Below are positions 22,972 through 35,730 of a stretch of 64,000 bases of DNA, in pieces. Made by a program: the position numbers and the translations under genes. The stretch is from Moniliella sp. 'wahieum'. Lineage: Eukaryota; Basidiomycota; Moniliellomycetes; Moniliellales; Moniliellaceae. The stretch covers positions 62,001-126,000 of the forward strand of contig RSEE01000028.1 of NCBI GenBank assembly GCA_003971905.1. Direction: 5' to 3'. Positions within the stretch are counted from its first letter, which is position 1; each line of letters begins with the position of its first letter. Under the pieces are notes generated by a model. The model searched no databases. It saw only the letters and a program-made list of their open reading frames with translations, and was not told the origin of the DNA.

Positions 22972-24969
22972 TCAGCACTCTACGCTCCACTCGCACAGCA
23001 TCCCAAGCATCCCAACGCACCTGGCCAGCCGGCGGCACGCACGCCACCACCTCTTGCACCAACCGCTGCACCTCGGCCCGCAGTCCCGCCCGTTCCGTCG
23101 CCACGCCGTGCGCTTCGTCCGCTGCCTCGCCCACCGCCTCGCTCCCCGCATCCGCGTCTTCGTACAGCTCAAACCCCACCCACACCTCTGCTGCGCTCGC
23201 CACCACCTCGTCGGCGCGCCGTGTGAGCGGCGGGGCGACGGCGCCGACGCGTGCGTCTGTATGCGCATCTGCATCTGCATGCGCACCTGCCTCCACCTCG
23301 GGCGCAGCGAGGCGGACCAACTGCCGCAGCGTGCGCACCACCTCGCTCGCCACGGCGACATAGGCGCGCTGGGGCCGTCGGTCCAGCGTGCCGTCGGTGC
23401 GGAACGCGGAGCGGAGGTGGGGCTCTTGCTCGGGCGGGGCTGGCGGGGCAACAGGACGAAGCGAGTGGAGGATAGCGAGCAGCGCTTCGACCAGGCTATC
23501 CAGTAGCCTGCCTGCGCCGCCTGGCCCGAGGTCGGACAGCACCACGCGCGCGCCGGCCAGGAGCGCGCGCAGGGTAGCCAAGTTGCTTTGCGTTGTCGTG
23601 CGTCCGAGGTGGGCAGGGGCGCTTCGTCGGGCCCCGGGTCGCGCTGTGGCGGAAGTGGGAACGGCGCGTGGGGCACGGGGAGAAATACGATGGGCCGCAG
23701 GACGGCGTGCGTGACCAGCTGGTACAGCCGATCAAAGCGTAGTACCGCCGCGGGGACCGTGGCAGCTTTGTCGTCGTTGTGTGCGGCGGTCGAGTGGGCC
23801 GTGGTGGTGAGCAAGGCGAGGGCGCGAGCGGCACAGAGCGAGTCCCATACCAACGCAGCGCTCAGGCGCTGCCCCAGCAAACCAAAGTTGGTGTCCAGCT
23901 GAGCTTGCACCAACGGCGCCAGCCCCGAGCGATGCAACAGGGTAATCGCCTTGGCTTCTTCGGTGTTGGTCTCGGTCTCGGTCTCGGTTTCGGTCTCGGT
24001 CTCGGCCTCGGCCTCGGTCGCGCGCCCATCGAATCGGTCCATGCCCGGCGCCAAAAGCAGGTTGAACGTAGCTCGCGCCGCCACGATGCGCACCCTCATA
24101 TCCGAATCCTCCAGCAACCGTACCAAGCGGCAGGATCAGCGACCACCACTGCCAGGCCTCTGCGCTCGACGCCGACGCGACCTGGTCCAGCGCCGTTCCC
24201 AGCACCGAAGCGCACCAGGCAACCACATGAATCGCACCAATCCCCGCATGGCGAGACGCAAGCACCTTGGTTACCTCCTCGGCATGGATGGGAAAGGGGG
24301 GGCGGTCGAGCGCCACGTGGTGGGCCCACGGATGCGTAGGGGGAGTTTGAGAAAACCGGTCGGTATACGGCGCGCCGCCCTTCCACAGCGTCTCCTCCGT
24401 CAGGGCTGGGTCGTGCAGGCTAGGATCGCCCGAACGTCGACCAGGCCCACTGGCCGCTGCTTGATTCGTCCCGCTTCATTCACCGCCTTGGGCGGGGCAA
24501 AGAGGGGTTTGACGTACTCGCGCAGCACGACCACCGCCGTGTCCACCTGTGCGGTGGGCGAGGAGCGTCGGGCGAAAGCTGCGAGAGAAGGTCCAACGCC
24601 GTCTTGCGCACCGAGCGGGCTTTGCGTTGGCTCGCCAATGAACCCACGTACCACAGCCGGTCGTCCGTGATCGGCGGAGGGGGCAGAGTGCGCAGCCGCA
24701 GCCCAGTGGGCGGGACGAGACGAGAAGTAGCTACCACCGTATCGACCAGCGCCGTGTGCAGCAGCTCCCTGCTCCGTGGCCCAGCGGGAGAGGGAAGCAC
24801 GCACCTGCTCCAACGCTCGGTCCATCGCTTGCAGCGCGTCGGGCAACAGCGTGTCCACCCACGCCTCGGCTGCCCGCCGCGTGAGCGGATCAGTATCGAT
24901 GGTGGCGCCCGAGCCGGCATAGAGTTGGGGCACAACCAACGCCCTGCAGCACGCTCGCAGCTCCTCCAT
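22972..24969 (-). CDS. TTI2: TTI2, Tel2-interacting protein 2 of the TTT (Tel2-Tti1-Tti2) complex
   Basis: TTI2 is an alpha-helical HEAT-like protein which, with Tel2, Tti1 and Hsp90, matures PIKK kinases (TOR, ATM/ATR-like). Family features in order are LREYVKPLFAPPKAVNEAGR with KQRPVGLVDV, the tryptophan motif QWWSLILPL followed by VRLLEDSDMRVRIVAA, then LLHRSGLAPLVQAQLDTNF and AALVWDSLCAARALALL, which is the order seen in fungal Tti2 (W-LIPP, LLDD, L-RTGL). The start MEELRACCRALVVPQLY at 24969 is the first sensible Met. A run of (Glu-Thr)n encoded by a TCGGTC hexamer repeat at 23956-24024 interrupts the helical core. Frame breaks lie near 24560, 24390, 24125 and 23590. The C-terminal end is uncertain. 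A TTI1-like or generic ARM protein is less likely. Confidence 0.75.
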
Positions 24970-25579
24970 CCCAGTCGGCCCAGCCTCACGTGGTGGCAAG
25001 CCGCAACGACAGCGCCCAGCGCACCAAAACCCACGCGAACCCCGCGACTGAAATTGCAAGCGGGTGCAGCACGTGACCAGCACCTGGTCGCATCGATCAT
25101 CGATCATCGTTCACCGATCATCATACATCATGCATCGCCCACTGCCGTTCAGGCATGCCATCACGCGTTTCCTTCGTGATACTCGCCTCAGGCCTCGGCA
25201 CCAGTGCCAGCCTCAGGCCTCACCCGTCGCCAGCGTCTGGGCCCACGTAGCAGGGGGGTTTTTATTGACTCCCAACTGCCTCTTCCCACCGAACCCAGCT
25301 GGCTGTCCGCCATCCACCGTCTGCCCGCCGCGCGCCCTCGATCGAGGTGCACCAAGACCAAAGACGTTGTCTCTGTGTGGCAAGCCCTGTCCAACTAATA
25401 CCTACTACACGGACGCAGGACGACGATAGGAGATAGATGTGGGAGCGTGCGTGTCGTGGTGTCCAGTGTGCCTGGTCGGTACCAGGAAAAAAAAGCAGAC
25501 GCAACCGGGCCCCAGTTCCAGCGGTATGAAGATGCATCCTGTGTACTCGGTGCGCAGTACGATTCTCCCCACTCAGTAC
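24970..25579. other. Spacer with ATCGATC heptamer array
   Basis: About 600 bp covering the upstream region of TTI2 and the 3' region of the next minus-strand gene. No gene seen. Confidence 0.45.
25092..25140. repeat. Degenerate ATCGATC heptamer array, seven units in register
   Basis: ATCGATC, ATCGATC, ATCGTTC, ACCGATC, ATCATAC, ATCATGC and ATCGCCC follow each other exactly every seven bases. The loss of sequence identity with preserved spacing is notable. Confidence 0.75.
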
Positions 25580-26551
25580 TCAGTACTCCTCCTCCTCGTA
25601 GAGCATCAACGTATCCACGCCTGGGGCCCACTCGTCCGATTCGGACACGGAGCGTTCCTCCTGCTCGGCGAGCCACAGTTGGCGGTCGAGCGACGCCGCT
25701 TCGGCGGGCGAGATGCGCATTGCCGGCCACACCGCCGCCGAGGCAGGCAGGGGCGCCGCTGTGCCCATGTGGCTCGCCTGGCTCGTGGTGGGCGAGACGG
25801 TGCGCGCCGTCCGGGGGGAGAGCGACATGTGATTCAGCTGGAGCAGCATCGAGTTCTCTTCGCGCGCGTGGTCGAGCGAGGTATGCGCCATGCGGGTTTG
25901 GAGGTGGTGGATGGACTGGCGTTGGTGCAGTTCCGTTTCCAGCCCGGCGCGACGGGCAGCAATGCACTCTTGGCTCGCACGCGACAGCGATAGCCACGGT
26001 GCCGTCGACCGAGACAGGGAGGCGATCGTCGCCGTCAGCTCGGGCGTGCTCATCCGCCGCGGCACCGACGCACGCCGACGGTGCGGGACAAAGGCCAAGG
26101 CACGACTGGCTCGCCGTGCCCGGCCGGTCGAGGCGAGGCTGGCTGACGCACGGGCGGGTGGGACGCGATCGTCTTGTCTCGTCCGGTGCTGAGGGAGGAG
26201 GCGCCGAGCGGGACCGAGTAGCTGCTGTCCAGGGTGCTCGACAGCTGCTCCGACGGCGACGAGGAAAACGTGGAAAAGTGGAAAGTGGAAGGTGGAAAGC
26301 GAGCTGGGGCCGAGGGAGCAGGAGCCGGTCGGCTTGGGATGGGCTGCTGCCTGCTCGGCCGACGGCGGCGGCAGTTGCGGGGCACCCGAGGGGTGGCGCT
26401 TGGCCCCAATGTCCCATGGCGTCGGGGGGCGGGAGGCGGTGGGAAGGCAGGTTACGGTGCCCGGCCCGGGGAGGGAAATGGCGATCGGCCGCGAGTCAGA
26501 GTCGGACTGGGCGGCCGAGAAGGTTAGAGGACCAGTGCGGGCCGGAGGCAT
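25580..26551 (-). CDS. Ser/Pro-rich hypothetical protein with a short coiled-coil-like segment
   Basis: No family recognised. From MPPARTGPLTFSAAQSDSDS it runs through a Pro-rich region (SRPPTPWDIGAKRHPSGAP), then after a frame change near 26340 a Ser-rich part (TLDSSYSVPLGASSLSTGR). After another change near 26100 there is a helical segment SQECIAARRAGLETELHQRQ followed by SIHHLQTRMAHTSLDHAREE, which could form a coiled coil. The end is acidic: GVDTLMLYEEEEY, stop at 25580. It faces URB1 divergently across a 1.1 kb spacer. The protein-like acidic tail and helix support a real gene. The N-terminal Met is a choice; the frame is open further upstream. AT-rich TATA-like words lie upstream near 26735-26770. 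Confidence 0.5.
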   Translation of the reverse strand: MPPARTGPLTFSAAQSDSDSRPIAISLPGPGTVTCLPTASRPPTPWDIGAKRHPSGAPQLPPPSAEQAAAHPKPTGSCSLGPSSLSTFHFPLFHVFLVAVGAAVEHPGQQLLGPARRLLPQHRTRQDDRVPPARASASLASTGRARRASRALAFVPHRRRASVPRRMSTPELTATIASLSRSTAPWLSLSRASQECIAARRAGLETELHQRQSIHHLQTRMAHTSLDHAREENSMLLQLNHMSLSPRTARTVSPTTSQASHMGTAAPLPASAAVWPAMRISPAEAASLDRQLWLAEQEERSVSESDEWAPGVDTLMLYEEEEY

Positions 26552-27674
26552 GCGGGAGGCCAGGGGGGGAAGGACGAAGACGCGGCGGCGGGGCTGACGG
26601 AGCGGGCAGGAGGGGGAGGGGGCGGGCGACGGTAGACTGGACTCGAGCAAGGGTGAATGGAGACAGCCAGCAAGAAATCCAGCACGGCATCGGAGTAGCC
26701 TGGTGCGAGGAGCGTCGGGAGGGGGGGGCAACGGAAGAATATAAGGCGGACAGGGTGGCTGGGTATTTATGCGCTGCTGCACTGGCCAGGTCCTGTCTGG
26801 GCTGGGCAGTGCCCGCGTGCCAGCGAGCGTTGGCTCATAGTGCAGGACTCAGGATGCAGGATGCATGAGCGTGGCAGCGACGCGTGCTAGTGACGAGTGA
26901 CGCTATTAGCGACAGATGTCTTTGCTCCCCCTGTAGATAGCCCCACTTGAGCAGCGCAGCAGCGGGGGCACCTTGGTGGTCTTTCCACTAGCCACTCCCC
27001 CTGCCTATACCCGACTCGGGGCACGCCCGAAAGGGCGCGGCGCGGAATGGGGGCTGGGACGGCACGCAGCCGGCGCACACACGCGGGGGAAGCCGCGCGG
27101 ATGGAACACTTATCTTACAGGCTGTGCCGTCTGTCTGTGCGTCGTGCGTCATCGACATTTCGGGGGCTTTGGGGAGGTGCGAACAGTGGGGCACAAGAGC
27201 AAGGCTGAGGGGGGCAGGGGGGGGGGGGGCTGGACAGCACTGTGCGCGGGGGGCGCTGTGCGGTTATTGTGGGCTGGCGAACGATGAATGAAAGAGGGAT
27301 GGGATAAGGCGAGCGGAGCATGGCGCGTGTGGGTCGGTGGGCGCTGAGGCTGAGTGCTGGCGTGAGACGATGGCTCCCTCCAGCGTGTCTGGGGCGATGG
27401 GGGCGGCGAACGAAGGGCTGCCTGGCCGGTTGGGGGCGGCGGGCGGGTGGGCTGGGGTGGGGCGGACGCTGGGCAGGGCGGGTGTGTGGCGGCAGCGACG
27501 CTGCAACGACGTCATGTCTGGCCGTGCACCCGCACGTGACTACTCTGTCTGAAAGTTGCAGATCCAAGTCTCGCTCTCCCATTCCGCCCCGCACGTTCCG
27601 CCCATTTTTTTGCGGCGGGCGTCTTTTCGCTGACGCCAGGACACTGCTCGCCGCCTCCATCCCCCCCCCACACC
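26552..27674. other. Divergent promoter spacer upstream of URB1
   Basis: 1.1 kb between divergent genes. It contains two CAGGATG heptamers at 26850-26863 and a 13-base G run at 27217-27229. Long frames on both strands are GC-skew shadows without protein features. Confidence 0.4.
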
Positions 27675-30600
27675 ATGGCCGAGCTGCCCTTGGTGGGCTC
27701 CGACGGGCAGACGAGCACACTCGCCGTCTGCCGCGCGCTCGCCCTCCCGCCCAGCGTCTTCACCCCCGTCAACACCACCCTCGTCGGCCAGGCGCTGGAC
27801 GCAGTGCTCCAGGCCACCCTCCCTTCGCCCGATGATGTCGCCGCCCAGACCCTCGCCGGCACCACCCTCGACGCTGCCCGCCCCGCTCCCTCCGACCCGC
27901 GCGTCATCTTTGCCGCCCAACTCCTCGAGCAGAAACTGGACGCCCAGCCCGACGCCACCGCCCCCACCGCCCCCACCGCCCTCGCCTCTGGACCGAGCTT
28001 CTTGTCCAGATCCCCGTCCGCGCATCCGCCCTCCTCCCCCTCGTCTTGACCGCTCTGGCCCAGATCCTGCGCATCACCAACTACCATGCTCCCACGCGTG
28101 AAGTCGCCGCCCGACTGGTCGATGCGCTGTTCGCGTCCTCCTCGCCTCCCCAGCCACCGCAGTCCGACGCCCCCGACGCGCCCCCGCTGCCACCTGCCGC
28201 TGTCTCCCCCATTTCTCTCGTCTTGGCCCAACTCGATTCGGCCAAGGCAACCCGCGAGAAGGCAGCCGATGCGGCCACCCTCGCCGCCCTGGACCTCCTC
28301 ATGGCCATTCTGAGCTTTGACCATGGCAAGTATGCTGCGGTCCTGGCCGCGATCCTGCCCTGGTCCCTTCCCACCTTTCTGCGGTTGGGGTTGATGCGCC
28401 GGCGCCACTTCGCCTCGGAAAAGGCTGCGGCCGAGGCCAAACAGAAAAAGGGGCGGGGCAAGGCGGCGCTGACCCCGGCGGCCGGGATGGACGATGCGAC
28501 GTTGCGCGGGTACGATCCTACCACCATTACCCCCGCCCACCCGGATATCCGCACTCGTTTTGTGCAACTCATTCTGGCTGCCCTGGCCGCTACGCCATTG
28601 GACCTCCCCATCCTCGCCTCCAACGTCGTTGTTCCCTCGTGGGGATCTGGTGTAGCCAAGGCCCAGGGCAAACGCAAGCGCACCGCTCTTGCCACCGACG
28701 GCACCCCGGGTAGTGTCGAGCCAGCTGTCGTCAGCTGGATCCGGTCCGGTCGGTATAAACAGGCGATCTTGTCCTTGGCTCATGAAGCGCTGGTCACTCT
28801 ATTTCAAGGCCTGCCCACGACCCCTCCTGGTTGGTCGCAAGGGTACTGCAGGACCTGCATGACCATGTGCTCGTCCCCGCCGATGCGCCGCGCCATGCCG
28901 ATCGTCTGCCTGTCCGGTCGCTTATGGCATCCCTGGGATCCCAAAGCGCGCTCGACTCTCTGCTCTCGCTTTATGGCCGACATGATACCCCAACGCAAGA
29001 CGAATTGGGGTTGGACGTTACGTTGGTCCGCTCCACCGCAGCCGATGCGCGTCGTCGAAGGCGTGTAGCGCAAGGCGGGCCAGCCTATGAACAGGGCGAA
29101 ATCGTTCCCCAGCCCATCCCCGGCATGCCGCCCATTTGCGACCAGGCACATGCGCTCTTACTTGCTCTGACCACGTTTCGCGGGCGCGGGATGGTGTTTG
29201 TTGACGATGGCTGGTACCCACGCCCGAACGCGCGCTCGGCCTTGGCCAACGAGAAGGACGCGGACGAATTTGACGACGAAGAGTTGCTTGTCTCCTCGCT
29301 CGACCAGGGTGGCGTCGTGCGCGCCAAACCGCCCTCGACCAGCGAACTGTACAACCCCGTCCTGCTCCGTCTGCTCCGGCTCTTGGCACCGGGAAAGCTG
29401 CCTCGGCATGCGCTTCTGGCACGGGCCATCCTCGCTGCCTCGCCGCAACTCGTGCCGGCGTACCTGTCCAAATCCGGTGCCGCCCATTTGACCGCCACGC
29501 CGCTCCGTCCGACGGGCATTGCCGATGTCGGGTCCGAGGGTGGCGTGAGCGCCGCCTGGCTGGCATCCACCTCGTTTGTAGGCCAAGTGTTGGCCCAACC
29601 CATTCCCGTCCCTGTGGACAGCAAAGGCAAAATCCGGGCCCAGCCGCCCCCGTTGCCGTCGTCTTGGCGGCGCTCTTGCCCGCCCCGCCGCTCGAACGAC
29701 CGGTGCTGCTTCGTGCGCTGACCGCGCCCGACCGCCTGGCACAGCTGGCCACCTTGCGCTTACTTTTGGCGGCGCTGGAGCGGATCCGTCGGTTTGCCAT
29801 CTTGTGCGAGCAGGCGCACGATGCGGTGCCCTCGGAATCGGCGTGGGCAGCCACCTGGACCGCCGTGCGTTCGGCGGCGATCAAGGCGCTTCCCGACCTG
29901 CCTTCGTTGGTCGGGGTGCTGCAAAAAGTGGATGGGGCGTCGGAAGATAACGTGCTGCTGACCGACTCGCTGGTGAGTTGTCTGGCTCTGTATGCCAGTG
30001 CGCTCAACCGAGCCCATGGGAACAATGCGTCCACCCCGCATCTGACCGCTCAGTGTCGTCTGGACACGGGCCGGTTGTTGCGCCTTCAGATCCTGTCGCC
30101 GCTTGTGCAGCCGGGCAGGACGCTGGTCCAGTCGGAAGCCCAAGGCTCCTTTGGCCCGCTTGCCGCGCTCCATGTGCTGCAGACCATTCAATCCAGCTGG
30201 CAGGCTGACCAGTTTCACGGCACCCCAGGCGCCAGCTTTGATCTGCTGTCCGACTCGCCCGGTGGCTCGCCCTACCTCGTTGTGCTTCTGCGGTTGTGGC
30301 TGTGCGGACAGAGCGCGCGGGTGGAACAGTTGGCTGAACAAGTGCTAGAGGCAGTGGTGGGCCAAGGACCTCTGTTTTCCATGACGCCGCACGAATGGAA
30401 AGCGTGGCTGTACGCGCTGCGTCCGGAGCACGATGGTTCGTGTGTGGCTGTGCCTACGGAGGCTACCACCGCCCCCACGGCGCTCCAACCACCTGGATCT
30501 ACCTTTGTGCCGGAGGAGGTGCTGGCGCTGATTCATGAATGCACCTCTCGCACGAGCAAGTTGTTCCACAAGTACCTCGACCTGGCCCAATCCTTGGTGC

Positions 30601-33600
30601 CGGTGGAAGCGATCGAAGGAGGTCGTGCGCCCGTCAGTCCCCTGCTGGTTGCGTTTGTGGAACAGTTTACCATTCGCGCTCGCAAGGGCATTCTTCGAGA
30701 GGGCGCACTAGGACGTGTCTCCTCCTTCCTTGCCCATCTCTTGATGGCCGCCCGAGCCTCGGCATCCGCCTCGTCCGAAGCGATCGCTACCTTAACGACT
30801 CAGTGCGCCGAAGCACTTGCCAGTGCCCCGTCGCCTGTCGCGCCGGGAATTCAATGGCTCTTTTCTTCCACCCTCCCTGCCACCCAGGCTCGACTGGGTC
30901 ACTTGATCACCCCTGTCGACACAGAGGACGAAGCGCCGACACACGAGTTTGATGGTACGCCCCGCACCCCCCCCCCCCCTCCCCCCCTTGGCGAGAAGGG
31001 AGTTACTGACATGTTCTTTTCTTTCAGCCTGTTCGACGACCGATGACTTGTTGGCTACTCTCCAGTCCCAACAACGGCCCCTGTCTCCAGGCCAAGTGCA
31101 GGGACTCGTTCGTGCCTGCACGACCGTCGCTGCCCCTACGGTTCTTTTCGATCTCGACCCGGAACAGGAGCCGATCCCCCAGTCCCTGAGCAAGCAAACC
31201 GTTGGCTTTTGGCTGATTCAGGGTGGGTTCCCGTCGGACGTGGAACAGGTCACGGTGGGGCCGTTCACAGCACGTATCGTCGCTGAGAGCTTGAGAGCGG
31301 CGGCGGCGATGGGCACTGCGCAACCTGCCAAGCTGGCCTCGCTTCTTGCCCTCTTGCTTCGTTCTGGTTCCACCAACTTGGCCGCCGAGGCGTGTGGCGC
31401 GTTGTTGCCTCAGCTTCCTCACCAAGCTTGGGCCGCCGTGGCGGAGGCCTGCACGCCTCTTCTTGCTCAAGCAGTTGGGTCAGATACCGCGGCGTGCGCA
31501 GCTTGCATCCTCGATGGCCTGCTCCAGGCGCCTTCCGCTCCCGCGTTCGCTTTGGCCCGACCGCTACTTGCGCTGGCTCCACTCGAGCGGGTGCGCAGCG
31601 CGGCTGAGATGGTGCTGCAGTGCATCCAAACCAAAACCAGCCTCTGTCCGTGGTGGCGGAAGCGCTGCGCCTCTTGCTCGACAGTCTTGCCCTGCTTGCG
31701 ACGGAAGCGTGCGATGTCTCCCACCTGGTCCTTGTCCACGCGCCTGAGCTCCTGTCCCTCTCCCCGCAACTGCTCGAGGCAGCGGTGGGTGCCGTGTCGC
31801 TGGCACTGCGCTGCCCAGGGCAGGGACTGGACAGTGCGTCTGCTCTGAGCATCCTCTCTGCCGCCGGACGCACACCGAACAAGGTCTGGGATGGCCTGCT
31901 GGCCACGATTGTCATCACCACCCCATCCCACCTGAAAGAGGTGGAACGGTGGCTGCTCGCAACGGAATCCGCCCAGCTCAAAGGGCTGGAACTAGTTCAT
32001 TCGTTGGTGATGAACCCCCGCTTCTCTTTGCCCCGTGAGCAGGGACTGCCCCTGCTCCAGTTGGCTGTGCGCCCGCGCTGCTTCGCCCAGGCCGAACCTC
32101 GGCCTTGGGACTGAACGTGGTTGTCGGCCTTGTTCGACGGGGGTGGATCGAGGCCGGGGAGGTGGCACAGCAGTGCTCCGAGCTTCTGCGACAACATGGC
32201 CGGCCTGCGTACCTGGCCCCCGCCATGCTGAACTTGGCCACGGTGCTTCTGTCGGTAGCAGCGAGCGATGGTACGGTGGTGTCCATGTCGGCGGCCTTGC
32301 TTGAAACGCCATGTTGGTATTGGTGCGTGGCTTTGCGGAGCACGCGACGGATCCAGCCGATGTGCAGGCCAGCCTAGCGTCCGTCACGGGCTTGGTGCGC
32401 GCTCGTGCCGATGCCGAGCTGGCCTTGCCTGCCCACCTCGTGCTGCCTGTCGTCGAGGCCATCGTTCGTTCCCGATTCGACTCGTGCGTGCACGCCGTGT
32501 TGGCCAGCAGCCTGGTGCGCGCCTGCGCGCCCACCTGGGGAGCAGCCACGTGCACGCGTCTGGCCGCCTTGGTCATTGGCAACTCGCGCTTCCGCTCCGT
32601 GCTGCGCAAAAGCGACAAGGACGCCGTTGGTTCCCGCCTGCCTTGGGCGCTTGTCCTGTACTACCTTGCCTCGGCCGGCGCCGCGCCGGCCGGCTTGGCT
32701 ACCGCCCTGCGCAGCGCGTACCTGGGTTCGTTGGATGCGGCGGACCGCACCCTATTTGCCGCGCTGCAACGGGTTGGGTCCGAGGGCCCTTCGGGCCCGC
32801 TGGATGGGCTCCAGCTTGCCGATGGCGGGTTGGGGGAGGAAGCAGCGAGCCCGATGCAGCAACTTGCCTCGCTTGATCCGCCCGGCTGAAACTCACCTGC
32901 CGTCTCTTCCCCCGCAATCGACGGTGGGACATGATGGACGCTGGTGTGTCGCGCGCGACCACGACCGAGCCGCTTGCGGGACTGGGTTGTGCGACCAGTG
33001 TGGCGTCCGAGGCGGTGCTGCGCCAACTGTACGACCCGCTCGCCATCTTGTCCCTGTTTGCCTCGGCGCTGCTTGGGCAGGAAAAACCGAAACGAACCGA
33101 GTGGGTCGCCGTCGGCTCCAACTTTGCGCTCGGAGTGGTATTTTGTTGCTTGGCCTCGCGCGCCTCGCACGTGCGCGCCTTGGCCTTGGTCGTCCTGGGC
33201 AAAGTACTGGGCTTGGTTGGCGGAACGACGTTCCTGGATCGCGACTTGCTCCTGGCGCCCTTGCTGGCGCTCCAAGCGCAAATTCCCCTTGCCTTGCCCG
33301 AGGAGACAGATGCGCCAGTACGTGTCCCGGCCCTGCCGCTGTCCACGACACTGTTCATGAGCTACGTGCTGGACGCGTGCATCGCGCCCGAACGCGGCGA
33401 CAAGGTCGCTGAGATCCTGGCGCGGTGGGCGATGGAACAAGCGCGCACACGCAGCGCTTGGACCGGGTGCAGGATGCGCCACGCGCCTCGCGCGCGCCCA
33501 TCCCCGTCCTGCGCGCCTTCCTCGCGGGCAAAACCGAGGACGGGGAAGCGTCGGCCGGGGTGAGCGTACGTGTGGATGCTGGGGCTGGTAGCGGACGCGC

Positions 33601-34528
33601 TAGCGCAGGGAGGTGAGGCGGAACGTACCGCGCCTGCGCTCCGACGCGTGCCTGACCTGCTCTCTGCACTCTGGTCCGACCTGACCGTCGCCGATCCCGG
33701 CGCCGCGCTCGCAGCTTCCCAACCGGCCTCGCATTCCGTTGCACCTACCCAACCCTTGGGCCTGTCGCCCGCGCTGTATGGCGATGGCAACCGCGCTGCG
33801 GCGCATGAGATTGCGCGGATTTGGATGGACGAGTGTGCGCAGCCGGTTGGCTCGCTCGAGCCGCGCGGCGACGGATGGGGGTGTTAGTCTTGGCCCGGGC
33901 CCACCAGGCGGCCGTGGCGCCTCCGCCGTCGATTTGGACCACCTTGGCCGCTCGTACCGCGCTCGGACTGCCTTCTTTGCGCACGGCCTCGACCCAGCTG
34001 GCCCACGCACCGTCCCCGGCGCCCGACGAGCGCAGCCTGCTACAGCGCACCGAACTGGTCCTGTTGGAACTGCTGTGGGATGGGCTGGTGCGCGGCGCGG
34101 TACCGGACGCAGAAGGCGGGCTGAAGATGGTGCTGGATGCACTGCATGTTCTTCTGCGCCGCATGGCCCAGCACGCCACGGAGCCAGACACGATGAGCGC
34201 TTGCCCTGCTCTGCCGCTCCGCATCCTGCGCGCGGTGGAGGTGCTGCGGGTGGTTTGGCCGCGGCTCGAGGCGCTGACAGCGGCGGGCAAGCACAAGGAC
34301 AAGGATAATGACAAGGACACGGAGGTGGGCGAGGCGGGTACGCCCGAGCCGCCGTCGCTGGTGTCTGTCCAGGCGCTCTTTGTTCAGTGCCTTGCGCTGG
34401 TGCGCCGCACGCTGGGCCAGACCAGGCAGCTGGCCGCCGTGCCGTCGGCGCTGGTCAGCGAGGTGGACAGGTTGACCGGCACAGTGTGCCAATGGCAAGC
34501 TCAGGCGCGTCGGCAGGTCCTTGGCTGA
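27675..34528 (+). CDS. URB1: URB1/NPA1 ribosome biogenesis protein (large nucleolar helical repeat), one intron
   Basis: URB1 (yeast Npa1) is a very large helical-repeat protein of early pre-60S particles, acting with DEAD-box helicases in the nucleolus. The start MAELPLVGSDGQTSTLAVCR follows a C-rich leader. Landmarks are DLLMAILSFDHGKYAAVLAA, ITPAHPDIRTRFVQLILAAL, then the family signature RGMVFVDDGWYPRPN, YNPVLLRLLRLLAPGKLPRH, LAASPQLVPAYLSKS and WLASTSFVGQVLAQPIPVPV. The rest is a long alpha-helical tail to RRQVLG with the stop at 34526-34528. A 73 bp intron at 30955-31027 (donor GTACGC, 13-C plus 7-C run, acceptor CAG) joins EFD to ACSTTDDLLATLQ. The frame changes at least eight times (near 27990, 28830, 29640, 31620, 32110, 32890, 33470 and 33850). 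The length of about 2250 codons fits the family (1764 in yeast, about 2270 in human). A charged KHKDKDNDKDTE insert lies near 34290. Confidence 0.88.
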
Positions 34529-35730
34529 ACCCCCCAAAAGCTCGTTGCGGCGGGTGCGGTGTGCTACGACACCATCTCGCATCTCATTAATCATTCCCCT
34601 TCTCGATGTGGCCACGGGTCAGGTCAAGTGTGCGTCGTAGATCTTAGTACCAGGGGGGGCGACTACCGACTACTACTAAGGCGTCTCCTCAACTAGTGTA
34701 GAGAGCCAGGGCGCGCCTAGAGGGGGGGGTTACCCGGGTTGCGTCGTGTGCGTCCACAGGGCCGGCATGTGCGTGCCTCATAACTCGCACCTCGCGTGTC
34801 GGCTGCCAGGTACGACCGTCGCCCTATTGCACCCGGAGCGCGGGAGGACAGCCCAAAGCCAGTCAACTTCTTCAGCATCACCACGATCTCGTTCCGCATA
34901 TCCAATCCTGCTCCCTCCATACCCAGCTGACGTACCATCTGCATCCTTCCCTTGCACATCGCCCCGGGGTGCCCTCGTACTCGGAGTACATTTCTCCATT
35001 TCTCCATCACCTGCCCGACCAAGCTCTTATCTGTGTGTTTCGGACCTATTGCTTTTGGCCTGTCTGAGCCGCGCGGACGCGCTGACGACGGACCAGAGGG
35101 ACTGGGCCTTGCGCTGGGGAGATCGTGTTGCTTTTTCTGGTAGCCAGGTTGGATTGGCTTGCGATCCGCAGCGCGTGGGCGTTGGGCGTTGGGTGGACAG
35201 TAGGATATGAGCGGGGGGGGGGGACGAATGCATCCCGCCCCAGTCACTGGCACCATAGGAATGACTTGGACTGGCCAAGCCTTTTTTTGTGAGGGGGGGA
35301 GGGAAACTTTGCCGTGCGGCAACGTCAGGGACGGAAAGTAAGGCAGATGCACGTGGTTTGGCACGGGAAGCGCGGCAGGAAGCACGTGGCACACCGGTGT
35401 CGCGGAGTGAAAAAGAGGGGGGTAGGCAAGAGAGAAGGAGGAGGATGGGGAGTAGAACGATATGTGGAAGTGGGGGGAGGAGTAGAACGAGGTGGAGAAG
35501 GAAGGGGGTAAGAGTAAGAGTAGAACGAGATGTGGAAGTGGTGGGGTAGGATTGAGAAAGGCACAGGAGACACGCGAGCAGGGAGGCACAAGTGGAGAAG
35601 AGGAGAAGGGGAAAAACCTAAAGCAAAAATAAAACGCATCAGTGCAACGTTCGATCCTGCCTCTCCGTCCTGGAGCAAAACATCTTGCACATCTTGCACA
35701 TCTTCCACAGGGCCATCACCATCTCCGATC
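34529..35730. other. Convergent spacer between URB1 and the Lee1-like gene
   Basis: 1.2 kb at the meeting 3' ends of two genes. It contains an 11-base G run at 35213-35223 and purine-rich DNA at 35280-35630 (AGGAGGA and GTAGAACGA words). A 290-codon minus-strand frame is Pro/Ser/Phe low-complexity and is not convincing. No gene seen. Confidence 0.45.

Noticed and set aside
25447-26868. 473-codon plus-strand ORF
   Set aside because: Arg/Gly-rich low-complexity shadow opposite a minus-strand frame with a plausible helix and acidic tail.
27512-28783. 423-codon minus-strand ORF opposite URB1
   Set aside because: Gly/Arg-rich shadow of the GC-rich URB1 5' coding region.
34717-35589. 290-codon minus-strand ORF between URB1 and the Lee1-like gene
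   Set aside because: Starts in pyrimidine-rich low-complexity DNA giving Ser/Phe/Pro runs; no conserved block.
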